From contig CAJWGH010000003.1 of the NCBI GenBank assembly GCA_913031095.1, forward strand, positions 1 through 21,925: a stretch of DNA of 21,925 bases, written 5' to 3'. Positions 14,413 through 21,925 of this stretch are shown here, one piece after another. Under the pieces are notes generated by a model. That model worked only from the letters and a program-made list of their open reading frames with translations, was not told where the DNA came from and did not search any database. Position numbers and translations under genes: made by a program. This DNA comes from an uncultured Chloroflexota bacterium (lineage in GTDB: Bacteria; Chloroflexota; Dehalococcoidia; UBA3495). Each line of letters begins with the position of its first letter. Position 1 is the stretch's first letter.

Positions 14413-15165
14413 CTAAGAGGGTTGTTGCCGCAATTTCCAGTGGTATAGCACTATCGCCACTGACGTTGCCAGATTCAGGCTGGAAACGCCATTCTCCATG
14501 GGGATGGAAACCCGTTTGTCCGCCGAGTCCAGAAGTTCCTGGGTCAGCCCTTGACGCTCGGTGCCGAAGGCCAGCAACGCACGATCGGGTAGTTGAAAAC
14601 CTGATAGCGATTCCCCACCCAAGTCCACAGCCACTAGTTGCCGGTCAGACTGAGGCGGATGATCGGACCGCGCGACGGGCAGGGCGAATTGCAGGCCAAC
14701 TCCGCTGGTGAGGGCGGCCGGCTTCCATGGGTCTAGATTACCGGTGTTCACTACCCCCGCGGCCCCGGCAGCGGCAGCAGCCCGTACCGCTGCGCCGACG
14801 TTGAACAGATTGCGAGGGTTCTCCAGCAATACCAGCGGTGCGGGGTTGGGGTCGTTTAGAAGGCTGGCCAAGTCGACCACCGGACGCCGGGCGATGGCCA
14901 TCACGCCGGTCGGAGGCCTGGACGGGCCAAGACGCTTGAACACGTCGTTGGAGACCTCGGCAACCTGGTCGCTGATCTTCGTGCCGATATCCGGCGCATA
15001 CTCTGCTTGTAGGTCTTTCAGCTCGCCTAGATCTGGGCTTACGACTTCCAGTAGATCTACGCCGAACCGGATGGCATGTTTCAGGGGATGGAACCCCTCT
15101 ATCACCACCAATGATTGGTCGCTCCGAGCGTTATGAAATCGGTCTTCGATCGGCTTTTGTTTCAT
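14413..15165 (-). CDS. SpoU/TrmH-family RNA 2'-O-methyltransferase
   Basis: The 250-residue protein has an N-terminal substrate-binding region (VIEGFHPLKHAIRFG, 21-35) and the knotted SPOUT domain. Motif 1 is LLENPRNLFNVGAAVRAA (113-130), motif 2 AFGTERQGL (199-207) and motif 3 IPMENGVSSLNLATSVAIVLY (221-241). This arrangement transfers a methyl group from SAM to a ribose 2'-OH in tRNA or rRNA. Only a poor ribosome site precedes the ATG. It is first of a three-gene minus-strand unit. The exact RNA target cannot be inferred. Confidence 0.92.
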   Translation of the reverse strand: MKQKPIEDRFHNARSDQSLVVIEGFHPLKHAIRFGVDLLEVVSPDLGELKDLQAEYAPDIGTKISDQVAEVSNDVFKRLGPSRPPTGVMAIARRPVVDLASLLNDPNPAPLVLLENPRNLFNVGAAVRAAAAAGAAGVVNTGNLDPWKPAALTSGVGLQFALPVARSDHPPQSDRQLVAVDLGGESLSGFQLPDRALLAFGTERQGLTQELLDSADKRVSIPMENGVSSLNLATSVAIVLYHWKLRQQPS

Positions 15166-15348
15166 GAGGTCCGTGGGCAGAGATTGGTTCTGTCATTATG
15201 GCAGATTGGCAGCGGAGGTTCCAAAGGCGAAACTTATTAGGATCAAATCTGAAGCCATTAGGACTGGTTCATGAGGAACCGGATGGGGGTAATAATCGGC
15301 AGAAAGCCACGCGAAGCAACCCTCTGACTTAAGAGGAGGTAGATACTT

Positions 15349-15435
15349 ATGCTGAGATTAGCGGTGATTATAACTCCTCTCATTATCGACAAGAATTCCC
15401 AGTCATTGGATCTTCGGCTCACACCGTTGCTGTAA
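15349..15435 (+). CDS. Possible 28-aa leader peptide or small protein
   Basis: ATG at 15349 is preceded by AGGAGG (15334-15339) and ends at TAA 15433-15435; the product begins MLRLAVIITPLIIDKNSQSL. CCTCT (15321-15325) can pair with AGAGG (15332-15336), part of that ribosome site. The ORF lies about 130 bases upstream of the dehydrogenase gene. Short length makes this weak. Confidence 0.25.
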   Translation: MLRLAVIITPLIIDKNSQSLDLRLTPLL

Positions 15436-15552
15436 GAGTGATGAGTCCGATTATAAGAATGGTTATTCAGGTTCCGGACAGGTTCATCGGTCAATCTTGA
15501 TGCGGCAGTGCGCTGGCGTGGTCAAATCGGTAGAATACCCGCAACAAAATGC

Positions 15553-15557
15553 AGGAG
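15553..15557 (+). promoter_or_regulatory. Shine-Dalgarno fixing the second Zn-ADH start
   Basis: AGGAG stands seven bases ahead of the ATG at 15565. The frame is open further upstream (GTG-like starts back to about 15508), but those have no comparable ribosome site, and the family N-terminus begins at MRGVTFPGNRQAE. Confidence 0.7.
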
Positions 15558-15564
15558 AAATGAT

Positions 15565-16581
15565 ATGCGCGGAGTGACCTTTCCGGGGAACAGACAGGCT
15601 GAAATCAGGGAATTTCCAGACCCGCATGCCGGGCCGGGTGAGGCCGTGCTAAAGGTACGGGCGTCGGGGCTTTGCGGCACGGACCTTCACCGTTACCGAG
15701 GCTCGGAATCCACCGATATGATTACAGGGCATGAGCCTTGCGGGGTCATTGAGGAATTGGCGCCCGGTGCACCTCCGGGCATCAAGGTCGGCGACCGCGT
15801 CATCTGTCACCACTACGCCGGCTGTGGCGTCTGCGAGAACTGCTCGATGGGCTACGAACAGCTCTGCGTGCATGGCAGGATCACGTTTGGCGGCGGGACG
15901 GGACATGGGGCCAACGCCGACTACATCCTCGTCCCATCCCGGAGCTTGGTGATTCTAGACGATGAGCTGTCTTTCGAGGAAGGCGCTGCTATTTCGTGCG
16001 GCACTGGCACCGCCTGGAACGGATTGAAGAAGATGGAGATATCGGGCAGAGATACAGTTGTGGTATTCGGGCAAGGGCCGGTCGGGGCCAGCGGGACGTT
16101 ATCGGCCAAGGCTATGGGCGCACGGGTAATCGCCGTTGATGTTGTTCCGGAACGGCTGACGTTGGCTAAGGAGCTTGGCGCGGACCAGGTCATAAACTCC
16201 TCTGAAGTTGATGCTGTAGAAGCCGTGCGAGAACTGACAGACGGCTTGGGAGCAACGGCCACTCTGGAGACCTCGGGAAACCCCCAAGCCAGACAACAGA
16301 CACTAGAATGCATCCGTCCCTTCGGCAGGGCTTGCTATGTGGGTATCGGTGGGCCAGCAGAGATAGACTTCAACCGCGACGTAATATTCAAGGTCGCTAC
16401 TATCTTCGGTTCATGGACCTTCAGCAAAGCGGAATTGATCGAGATCGAGCGCTTCTTTGTGGAGACCAAGGCCCCGCTGAACAAGCTTATCACCCACCGC
16501 TACCCATTGGACCAGGCCGTGGAAGCCTTCCAGGAGTTTGACGGCTCTAAGACCGGCAAGTGTGTGATCGTGATGGATTAG
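15565..16581 (+). CDS. Zinc-dependent MDR-family alcohol dehydrogenase
   Basis: The protein (338 residues from the chosen ATG) has catalytic-zinc residues C37 (GLCGTDLH) and H56 (GHEPCG). It has a four-Cys structural zinc site C87-x2-C90-x2-C93-x7-C101, and the Rossmann motif FGQGPVG (168-174) followed by acidic VDVVPERL. It resembles L-threonine or sorbitol dehydrogenases and is only distantly similar to the window's other MDR enzyme at 6969. It is a single plus-strand gene whose end faces the serine hydrolase gene. Oxidation of a secondary alcohol with NAD(P) is the probable reaction; the substrate is unknown. Confidence 0.92.
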   Translation: MRGVTFPGNRQAEIREFPDPHAGPGEAVLKVRASGLCGTDLHRYRGSESTDMITGHEPCGVIEELAPGAPPGIKVGDRVICHHYAGCGVCENCSMGYEQLCVHGRITFGGGTGHGANADYILVPSRSLVILDDELSFEEGAAISCGTGTAWNGLKKMEISGRDTVVVFGQGPVGASGTLSAKAMGARVIAVDVVPERLTLAKELGADQVINSSEVDAVEAVRELTDGLGATATLETSGNPQARQQTLECIRPFGRACYVGIGGPAEIDFNRDVIFKVATIFGSWTFSKAELIEIERFFVETKAPLNKLITHRYPLDQAVEAFQEFDGSKTGKCVIVMD

Positions 16582-16653
16582 CCTGACTCCGGTACACTAT
16601 CTTACAAGGCTTCCACCCAATGAATAGAAATCCTATGAAGCGCCTTGGCCGGC

Positions 16654-17754
16654 CTAGATACAGGCGTCGCGGACCGCCTGAGAGACGGCGGCTAGTCTGG
16701 CGTTGTTGGTGACTGCCCCACGAAAACCGTTGGTGATGTAGCCTACGGCGAGGCCGGAGTCGAAGTCGGCCCATCCGATCGAAGTGCCTGCCCCTCCGTG
16801 GCCAAATGTTTTGAGTGAGTCTCCGGAAGACTTGCCCATGCGCTCGTCGCCCAAGGCCATACCCAACGATCGTTGGGCGAATGTACCGATGGACTTATCA
16901 ACCCCCTCTACTTGGAACTCGACCGCTTCCTCGGCAGTGGCAGATTGGATCAGTGTCGTGCCGTCCAGAGACCCTTTGCGCTCCATCATTGCGTAGAAGC
17001 GGGCCAAGTCTCCGGCGGTTGCAAGGCCATTAGCGCCGGGGACGATTGAGCCCCAGACAGACGGTTGGCTGAATGTGGCACTGTATCCGCTGGCGTCGGC
17101 GTCTTCTTCCATGAGGTGCATGGTCGAAACATTGCCTTCAAGGCCTTTAGGGAGGCCGACGTAGGTATTCGTCAAACCTAATGGAGTGGCCAGCTCTTCT
17201 GCCAGGAATCGGTCAAAAGTGCGGCCGTCTACCCGTCGGACGATTTCGGCTATGACCCAGCCGTAGTTGATGGGGTGGTAGGCCAGAGTCTCACCAGGGG
17301 TGTAGATGGTGGGCGCCTGTTCCATGGCCTGGGTCACCTTGCTCCAGTCGGGCCAGTCGGTCCAAGGAAGGGACGCCGGGGTTTCGGGAAAACCACCGCG
17401 GTGGGTCAGGATGTGTCTGATGGTGACTGATTCCTTTCCGTTCTGGGCAAACTCGGGCCAGTGCTTGGAGACCAGATCGTCGTAGGCGATTTTGCCTCTC
17501 TCCTTCAGCATGTAGAGACAAGAAGCGGTCAAGGGCTTAGTGGAGGACATGAGTACGAACATGGTCTTGGCGTCGACCGGCTTATCCTTGCCGATGCCGC
17601 CGTGGATGTCCAACACAAGGTTACCGTAGCGGTACACCGCCAGTCCGGCGCCCGGATGGATGCCTTCGGCGATCTGCTGGTGGAACAACTGTTTGACTTG
17701 TTCTAGTTTCTGGCCGTCCATCGCGACGGCGTCTGGCTTAGTAATAGTGACCAT
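16654..17754 (-). CDS. Beta-lactamase-fold serine hydrolase (class C/EstB-like)
   Basis: The 366-residue protein has the S70-S-T-K73 nucleophile motif (MSSTKPL), Y159 in the YHPINYG block in the place of the YxN tyrosine, and a C-terminal H319-G-G motif (FGHGGAGTSIGWADF), standing in for KTG. This is typical of family VIII esterases and other penicillin-binding-like hydrolases acting on esters or amides rather than true resistance enzymes. There is no signal peptide, so it is probably cytosolic. The start is the ATG at 17754, because CCTCCT on the plus strand (17762-17767) gives AGGAGG at seven bases; a longer frame would reach back into the MOSC gene. Last gene of the minus-strand unit. Confidence 0.9.
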   Translation of the reverse strand: MVTITKPDAVAMDGQKLEQVKQLFHQQIAEGIHPGAGLAVYRYGNLVLDIHGGIGKDKPVDAKTMFVLMSSTKPLTASCLYMLKERGKIAYDDLVSKHWPEFAQNGKESVTIRHILTHRGGFPETPASLPWTDWPDWSKVTQAMEQAPTIYTPGETLAYHPINYGWVIAEIVRRVDGRTFDRFLAEELATPLGLTNTYVGLPKGLEGNVSTMHLMEEDADASGYSATFSQPSVWGSIVPGANGLATAGDLARFYAMMERKGSLDGTTLIQSATAEEAVEFQVEGVDKSIGTFAQRSLGMALGDERMGKSSGDSLKTFGHGGAGTSIGWADFDSGLAVGYITNGFRGAVTNNARLAAVSQAVRDACI

Positions 17755-17791
17755 GGTGTATCCTCCTGATGCGATCGGTTGAGGGATTGGC

Positions 17792-18352
17792 TTAAAGTTT
17801 TTTGACCGGGTCACCGGGTTTGATCTCCCCGCCCTGCACAACCTTTAGGTTGATACCGCGTAATTGGAGTTCTTTGCCTGTGGCGGAGCTGATGAGTTTA
17901 AGGGCATCGACGCCAAAGCGTTCGGCGAATTTATGACATCCGGTGTGGGGCTGGTCGGTGGCCTCCAAGATGGCACTGCCCACTGAGATACGGGTGCCAG
18001 GGGGCACGTTAGCCTTGCTCAAATCCAAATCAGCAAACAATTGGTCGCCAGACAGTGGCCAGCGCTCCTTGGTCTGGGCGACTAGGTCAGCGACCCGTGA
18101 GTTCATGAGCGTGATTTGCATGTCAGGGTGGGCTTTGCCGTCGCCGCTGCGGATGCTGGGTCGGTCCTGCCAGGTGTCGCCGACCAACCCCATCGCTACG
18201 TCCAGGTCCGCCAACCCCATGACCTCGCGCGCGTCTTCTTCAGGACGACTCACAATCATATCCAGAATGCTCTGGCCCTTGGGGGAATCGATGATCTTCT
18301 CAAGACCTGCTTCCAAGTCTAGTGTCGAAAGGTGTTTGATCTCTGCCTGCAT
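17792..18352 (-). CDS. MOSC domain protein
   Basis: The 186-residue product has the MOSC beta-barrel pattern with the conserved cysteine C139 in HTGCHKFAERFG (136-147) and a closing LRGINLKVVQGGEIKPGDPV block, as in molybdenum-cofactor sulfurase C-terminal domains. These domains handle sulfur or bind molybdenum cofactor; stand-alone members such as YiiM reduce N-hydroxylated compounds. GGGAGT precedes the ATG by seven bases. It starts 84 bases after the AhpD-like gene and is followed after 37 bases by the serine hydrolase. No partner reductase domain is attached. Confidence 0.88.
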   Translation of the reverse strand: MQAEIKHLSTLDLEAGLEKIIDSPKGQSILDMIVSRPEEDAREVMGLADLDVAMGLVGDTWQDRPSIRSGDGKAHPDMQITLMNSRVADLVAQTKERWPLSGDQLFADLDLSKANVPPGTRISVGSAILEATDQPHTGCHKFAERFGVDALKLISSATGKELQLRGINLKVVQGGEIKPGDPVKKL

Positions 18353-18436
18353 GGTTTTACTCCCGGCGTATGTTCAGGGAAACAGTTCAGGATTAGTTTA
18401 GCACGGGTCTGAGAACTCCCTAAGCCTCTATCTGAA

Positions 18437-18832
18437 TCAGCCCTTCAGATCGTCGTCCAATGGGATCTGATAGCCGTTGGCTAGGACGTTGGACTGACTG
18501 GCGACATTCACTACTGCCAGGAGCTCCCCAAGCATCTGGCTGGTCATCCCAAGCTGGCGGGCGACGTCGGTGTGGCAGCGCAGACAGTACTCGCAGCCGT
18601 TGGCGGCACTGACCGCTACGAAGACCATCTCCTTGACCAGGGGATCCAATGCTCCGGGCGCCATGGCCTCTTTTACGTTCTCCCAGGTTTGGCGCAACGT
18701 CGGTGGGTGGTTGGCGATGTGCTTCCAGAAGTTGTTCACATCGTCAACTCCACGGGTGGCTTTTATATCGTCGTATACGGCCCGGACTTCTGGCACGGCG
18801 TCGGAGTAATTTATGGGTATTGATTGTGGCAT
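18437..18832 (-). CDS. Carboxymuconolactone decarboxylase / AhpD-like protein
   Basis: The 131-residue all-helical protein carries the AhpD-type redox motif C80-x2-C83-x3-H87 within ANGCEYCLRCHTDVAR, with E68 upstream, and ends with the usual short helices. The family covers peroxidase-related disulfide reductases and gamma-carboxymuconolactone decarboxylases; the CxxC form points to a redox role. AGGAG precedes the ATG by six bases. It is 29 bases after the HAD gene in a shared minus-strand unit. Confidence 0.9.
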   Translation of the reverse strand: MPQSIPINYSDAVPEVRAVYDDIKATRGVDDVNNFWKHIANHPPTLRQTWENVKEAMAPGALDPLVKEMVFVAVSAANGCEYCLRCHTDVARQLGMTSQMLGELLAVVNVASQSNVLANGYQIPLDDDLKG

Positions 18833-18861
18833 GATGACTCCTATTCAGATGGCCCAGCGGC

Positions 18862-19455
18862 CTAAAGGATACTCGTTAGGTCCGACTTGAGCTGGCTTAA
18901 GGACTCGAAGATTAGGCCTTTTATGCCAAGATTCTGGGCCGATCGGACGTTGGATACCCGGTCGTCGATAAAGATGCAGCTAGCTGGGGAAGCCCAGAGT
19001 TCGTACAGTACGTGATGGAAGTATGCTGGGTCCGGTTTCAGAAGGCCCATCTCATGGGACAGGAAATAACGGTCGAACGACTTGAGCACACCAAAATGTT
19101 CTTTGCTGTAGGGGAAGTGTATATCGTCTGTATTGGAGGCCAGAACGAGGGTGTGGCTCTCCGCCAGTTGGGTCACGTAAGCGGCTATCTCTTCGTCGGG
19201 CTTAAGAATCTCGTTCCAAAGTTTAACGAAGGAGTCGTACTCGATATCCATATGAAGCTTGTTGCAGATAGCCCGGTGGAATTCGTGAGGCGTTAGGTGC
19301 CCCAACATGGAGGACTCGACGATCGGGCCGTTCTCGATCTCTGCCATGACAAAATCGTAACTTTGGTCTGATAGATGCGTAAATGGGGTACAGGCCCTGT
19401 CCCAGTCAAGGCCCACCAGAACCCCACCTAAGTCAAAGATTATGATTGGGGCCAA
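18862..19455 (-). CDS. HAD-superfamily phosphatase (YihX-like)
   Basis: The 197-residue protein has HAD motif I IIFDLGGVLVGLDW with nucleophile D8, motif II LASNTD (S107-T109), motif III K140 in GLLKPDPAYF and motif IV FIDDRVSNV (D164, D165). The DLGGV form of motif I, with Gly in place of the second Asp, is common in YihX-type sugar-phosphate phosphatases, so activity may be modified or intact. The start is TTG at 19453-19455, supported by CGGAG six bases upstream. It is the first gene of the HAD-CMD-MOSC-hydrolase series. Confidence 0.9.
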   Translation of the reverse strand: MAPIIIFDLGGVLVGLDWDRACTPFTHLSDQSYDFVMAEIENGPIVESSMLGHLTPHEFHRAICNKLHMDIEYDSFVKLWNEILKPDEEIAAYVTQLAESHTLVLASNTDDIHFPYSKEHFGVLKSFDRYFLSHEMGLLKPDPAYFHHVLYELWASPASCIFIDDRVSNVRSAQNLGIKGLIFESLSQLKSDLTSIL

Positions 19456-19598
19456 TGCTTGCTCCGCGTGACTTGCCAGATTGATTGGTTAATCTTAACA
19501 GTCCACTGGATGGTCGTAGTTCGAGGGGTAAGCTACTCTGACATGCCGGATGGGCCGCCGGCTTAAGAGGAGAAGAGGGAACTGGATGCGTACATAGC

Positions 19599-19604
19599 TA
19601 TAAT
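19599..19604 (+). promoter_or_regulatory. Candidate -10 box upstream of the lactonase-like gene
   Basis: TATAAT occurs in the 263-base spacer, 115 bases before the ATG at 19719. No clear -35 element is at the expected distance, so this is tentative. Confidence 0.3.
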
Positions 19605-19683
19605 ATTTGGAGGAATGATATTGATCTGAGTGGTTTGAGATGTATGTAGCAGCCTTTGTTCAGGCCTGACTTTGCTGTAACAT

Positions 19684-19717
19684 CTCCCCACGGGATTTGA
19701 GGCTACTGGGGAGTTTT
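19684..19717 (+). promoter_or_regulatory. Ribosome-site hairpin ahead of the lactonase-like gene
   Basis: CTCCCC (19684-19689) is complementary to GGGGAG (19708-19713), which is also the Shine-Dalgarno five bases before the ATG at 19719. TTTT follows. The pair could either hide the ribosome site or act as a weak terminator/attenuator; the 18-base loop makes it of modest stability. Confidence 0.4.
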
Positions 19718-19718
19718 C

Positions 19719-20780
19719 ATGGTACTGCAGATGTACGTTTCGCTACAGGGTGATAACCGGATCGCAAGATACTTGATGGACCCTGAGTCGGGCGGTCTAA
19801 AACCTAATGGTGCCGTCGAGATATCTGGAGGCCCGGCGCCCCTAGCGTTTAATCCCAGCCATACAGCGATGTACGTCGGGCGGCGTGACAGCCTGCAATT
19901 ATCCAGTTACGCAATCGACCAGGCAAATGGTGATCTGACACACACCGGAGATGTGGCCTTGGGCGGCGAACCGTGCTATCTATCTACCGACCACACTGGC
20001 CGTTACGCGCTTTCTGCCTACTACCAGGCCGGCTATTGCGCTGTTCACCCGATAGATGCTGCCGGTGCGGTGGGAGGGCAGGCGACCGAGTGGCTGGAGA
20101 CTGGTTCTGGTGCCCACTGTTTCATGACGGATCCCTCCAATCGATACGCTTATCTGCCTCATATCGCTAACGGGTCTGGAGGGCTGGCCCGTTTGCCAGA
20201 AGGGCGGCAGGAAGGGTTGAACACCGTCCACCAATACAGGTTCGATGCGGCCGTTGGCCGGCTCACTCCAAACGACCCACTAGAGGTTAGACCTAAGGAT
20301 TTGGACGGTCCTCGTCACTACTGTTTCCACCCTAAGAAGGACCTTATGTATATGTCCAACGAGCAGGGTGGAAGTGTTACTGTCTACGCGCTAGACGCTG
20401 ACAAGGGTACGTTGATGGCTCGCCAGGCGATATCGACGCTGCCTGAGTCCTATAGTGATCGGAGACTGTGCTCTCAGATCCAGATGCACCCAAATGGCAC
20501 GCACCTGTATGTCGGTAACCGTGGCCACGACACCATAGCCTCATTCTCCATCGACGAGATGACGGGAGCTCTGTCGGCCACTGGGTGGACCCAGGTCGGA
20601 CCGGTCCCTCGCGCGTTCAGTCTCGACCCGACAGGAAACTTTCTATATGTGACCAGCCTAGAGGCAGGAAATATGATCTGCTTCCGGGTTGATCAACGCT
20701 CCGGCACACTGGACCGCCTGGAAACCTACGATGTCGGCAGCCTGCCCATGTGGGTGCTGATCACGGACCTTGCCAGGTAG
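19719..20780 (+). CDS. Lactonase-family beta-propeller protein (YbhE/3-carboxymuconate cyclase-like)
   Basis: The 353-residue protein is made of repeated beta-propeller blades: MYVSLQGDNRIARYLMDPESG, MYVGRRDSLQLSSYAIDQANG, LMYMSNEQGGSVTVYALDADKG, LYVGNRGHDTIASFSIDEMTG and FLYVTSLEAGNMICFRVDQRSG. Blocks DGPRHYCFHP and PRAFSLDPTGNF mark the COG2706 lactonase family, which includes 6-phosphogluconolactonase and 3-carboxy-cis,cis-muconate lactonizing enzyme. Length fits a seven-bladed propeller. It has no signal peptide. The muconate link would fit the aromatic theme of the window, but sugar lactone hydrolysis is equally possible. Confidence 0.9.
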   Translation: MVLQMYVSLQGDNRIARYLMDPESGGLKPNGAVEISGGPAPLAFNPSHTAMYVGRRDSLQLSSYAIDQANGDLTHTGDVALGGEPCYLSTDHTGRYALSAYYQAGYCAVHPIDAAGAVGGQATEWLETGSGAHCFMTDPSNRYAYLPHIANGSGGLARLPEGRQEGLNTVHQYRFDAAVGRLTPNDPLEVRPKDLDGPRHYCFHPKKDLMYMSNEQGGSVTVYALDADKGTLMARQAISTLPESYSDRRLCSQIQMHPNGTHLYVGNRGHDTIASFSIDEMTGALSATGWTQVGPVPRAFSLDPTGNFLYVTSLEAGNMICFRVDQRSGTLDRLETYDVGSLPMWVLITDLAR

Positions 20781-20806
20781 CACCCGGCATATCCGGGAAA
20801 GATCTG

Positions 20807-21322
20807 TCATGCCGTTGCGCCTCCGAAGCGTTCCCAGTGAATGATTTCGCTCATGGGTTTACGTGGCGTCCCGGCGGGCTTGGGGATGTCTGCCCGGTAG
20901 CCGAACGGCAACAGCGTAATCAACTCCATTTTATCTGGGATCCCCAGGAGCTCTTTCACCGCCCTCTGTTGATCAGCCTCTCGAACTCCTACGAAGCACA
21001 TGCCAACGCCCTCAGACCAGGCCACCAATTCCATCTGTTGCAGAGCCCTTCCAGCGTCTAACTGAGGCCGTGGAGCGTCGTCCATCACCACCGCGATTGC
21101 CAGAGGTGCTTGCCCGATGAACGGCCCTTGAGTAGCGATCGTACCCAGCTTCTCGAGCGTCTCCCGGTCCTGGATCACGATGAAGGACCACTTCTGAGTA
21201 TTGCTGGAACTGGGAGACCAACGCGCGCACTGCAGAATCTTATGCAGTAGATCTTCTGGAATCGGGTCTGGTTTATAATCGCGCACCGTTCGGCGGGACT
21301 TTATGGCTTGATATACATCCAT
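20807..21322 (-). CDS. Nitroreductase-family FMN oxidoreductase
   Basis: The 171-residue protein has the FMN-binding start SRRTVRDYKPDPIP (9-22), the ARWSPSSSNTQKWSFIVI block (33-50), AWSEGVGMCFVG in the middle and the LLPFGYRAD ending typical of the family. It is close to the usual small size for single-domain members. These enzymes use NAD(P)H to reduce nitro or other conjugated compounds. GGAG sits about eight bases ahead of the ATG. It converges with the lactonase-like gene and stands alone. Confidence 0.92.
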   Translation of the reverse strand: MDVYQAIKSRRTVRDYKPDPIPEDLLHKILQCARWSPSSSNTQKWSFIVIQDRETLEKLGTIATQGPFIGQAPLAIAVVMDDAPRPQLDAGRALQQMELVAWSEGVGMCFVGVREADQQRAVKELLGIPDKMELITLLPFGYRADIPKPAGTPRKPMSEIIHWERFGGATA

Positions 21323-21621
21323 TCTATAGCTCCGTGCAGGTGATTTTAACTAGTCGATTATATGACGGATACTCCCTTCAGACCGTTTCATGGTTGCGAA
21401 CATCCAAAAGGTTTCGGATTAGAGCGATAGTCGGTTTGAGAGACTGGGCGCGGCAAAGAACACTGTGGATCAGCGATGATTGTCTCAAACCAGTCCTCAC
21501 AGCATTCCGGAAAGGCCCAAGTTCAGTGGGTTCTCCCGGTTAGAGCCGATGTTGTATGGGAGCCGGAAATCGAATCCAACAAAGTGGTCCGGGTCGTTTG
21601 CTGAAAAACCTTAGGAGTCCG
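21323..21621. other. Gene-free stretch with a long-range inverted repeat
   Basis: Nothing coding is convincing in these 299 bases. GGTTTGAGA (21433-21441) and TCTCAAACC (21483-21491) are perfect complements 41 bases apart, and GACTGG/CCAGTC in the same region could pair as an alternative. This might be a structured transcript, but no known RNA family was recognised. Confidence 0.35.
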
Positions 21622-21925
21622 TTATCCACCCGTCCCACCGTCAAACTGCACCAGAATTCCGTCAGGGTCCAGCACATAAAACGAGCTGAGATTTCCCTGG
21701 GTATTCTTGAAGGTGTCTATGCCGCCCGGGATCTCCACTCCTTTTGCTAAGAGTTCTTCGGCCAGGCCGGGTAGGTCATCGACGGTGAAAGAAAAGTGAC
21801 TGATGCCTACTTGGTCTAGCTTGATCGGGTCGCCGTCGGGCTGGCCGTTGGGATGACAGGTCATCACTAGGTAGGGTTCTTGACCGTCATCCCATCTCAC
21901 GTGCGCCACGCGGCGTGTGTCCCGC
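21622..21925 (-). CDS. VOC/glyoxalase-family protein (partial at the window edge)
   Basis: The C-terminal 100 or so residues of a vicinal-oxygen-chelate protein are visible. VGISHFSFTVDDLPGLAEELLAKGVEI begins one beta-alpha-beta module with a His candidate ligand, and SSFYVLDPDGILVQFD closes it. The usual terminal Glu ligand is Gln here (LVQFD). The frame stays open to the window edge (upstream RDTRRVAHV), so the real start is outside. Members include extradiol dioxygenases and glyoxalase-type lyases; function not assignable. Confidence 0.87.
   Translation of the reverse strand, partial: RDTRRVAHVRWDDGQEPYLVMTCHPNGQPDGDPIKLDQVGISHFSFTVDDLPGLAEELLAKGVEIPGGIDTFKNTQGNLSSFYVLDPDGILVQFDGGTGG

Larger units (their letters stand above)
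15166..15564. other. Gene-poor divergent region between the SpoU and Zn-ADH genes
   Basis: This 399-base region separates two divergent genes and presumably holds both promoters, but no convincing -35/-10 pair stands out. It contains a small hairpin (GGTTC-ATGAG-GAACC, 15266-15280). It also contains a 28-codon plus-strand ORF with a strong ribosome site (15349-15435). Confidence 0.5.

Noticed and set aside
15258..15494. Minus-strand 78-codon frame between the SpoU and ADH genes
   Set aside because: Irregular composition, no ribosome site and no resemblance to a known protein.

Overview
The window looks like a stretch of a free-living environmental bacterium with moderate GC, probably a Chloroflexota of the SAR202/Dehalococcoidia type. 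That placement is inferred from gene content: a Rieske oxygenase, tandem LigB-like extradiol dioxygenases, a luciferase-like flavin oxidoreductase, Zn-dependent MDR dehydrogenases, a DUF123 nuclease-like protein, a ThuA-like protein and many small catabolic enzymes in short operons. No rRNA, tRNA, transposase, CRISPR array or phage gene was seen.

Layout. Positions 1-846 (+) hold the tail of an unidentified gene and a SAM methyltransferase whose family N-terminus extends upstream of any ordinary start codon. A strong hairpin terminator at 995-1034 follows. Positions 4822-1221 (-) form a compact oxidative operon: two paralogous 353-aa LigB-fold dioxygenases and then a Rieske (2Fe-2S) oxygenase. 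A perfect 21-nt interrupted palindrome sits just ahead of its first gene. Diverging from it (5051-8518, +) are a methyltransferase, an LsrF-type class I aldolase/thiolase, a Zn alcohol dehydrogenase and a DUF123/Uri-like protein. The set reads as a catabolic block for an oxygenated, probably aromatic, substrate, but the substrate is not deducible.

8644-9948 (+) carries an LLM flavin monooxygenase followed closely by a 79-aa unknown. 10238-11185 (+) is an unrecognised 315-aa protein built from two divergent copies of one module. It has a TATAAT box and a small inverted repeat upstream and a strong terminator downstream. On the minus strand a ThuA-like gene is followed immediately by an overlooked 53-aa membrane-protein ORF (11466-11305). 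A crotonase diverges from it. Minus-strand operon 15165-13034 encodes a SpoU RNA methyltransferase, a PuuE-like polysaccharide deacetylase/allantoinase homologue and a PNPOx-like flavoprotein. A second Zn-ADH follows (15565-16581, +). Minus-strand operon 19455-16654 encodes a HAD phosphatase, an AhpD/CMD-like protein, a MOSC protein and a beta-lactamase-fold serine hydrolase. The right end has a lactonase-type beta-propeller, a nitroreductase and a partial VOC/glyoxalase protein.

Most enzyme families are assigned with good confidence; exact substrates are not. The best candidates for undescribed biology are the duplicated-domain protein, the small membrane protein behind thuA, and the LigB pair, which has an acidic DDQ motif where the family usually has a metal-binding His. 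No complete novel defence or mobile system was found.
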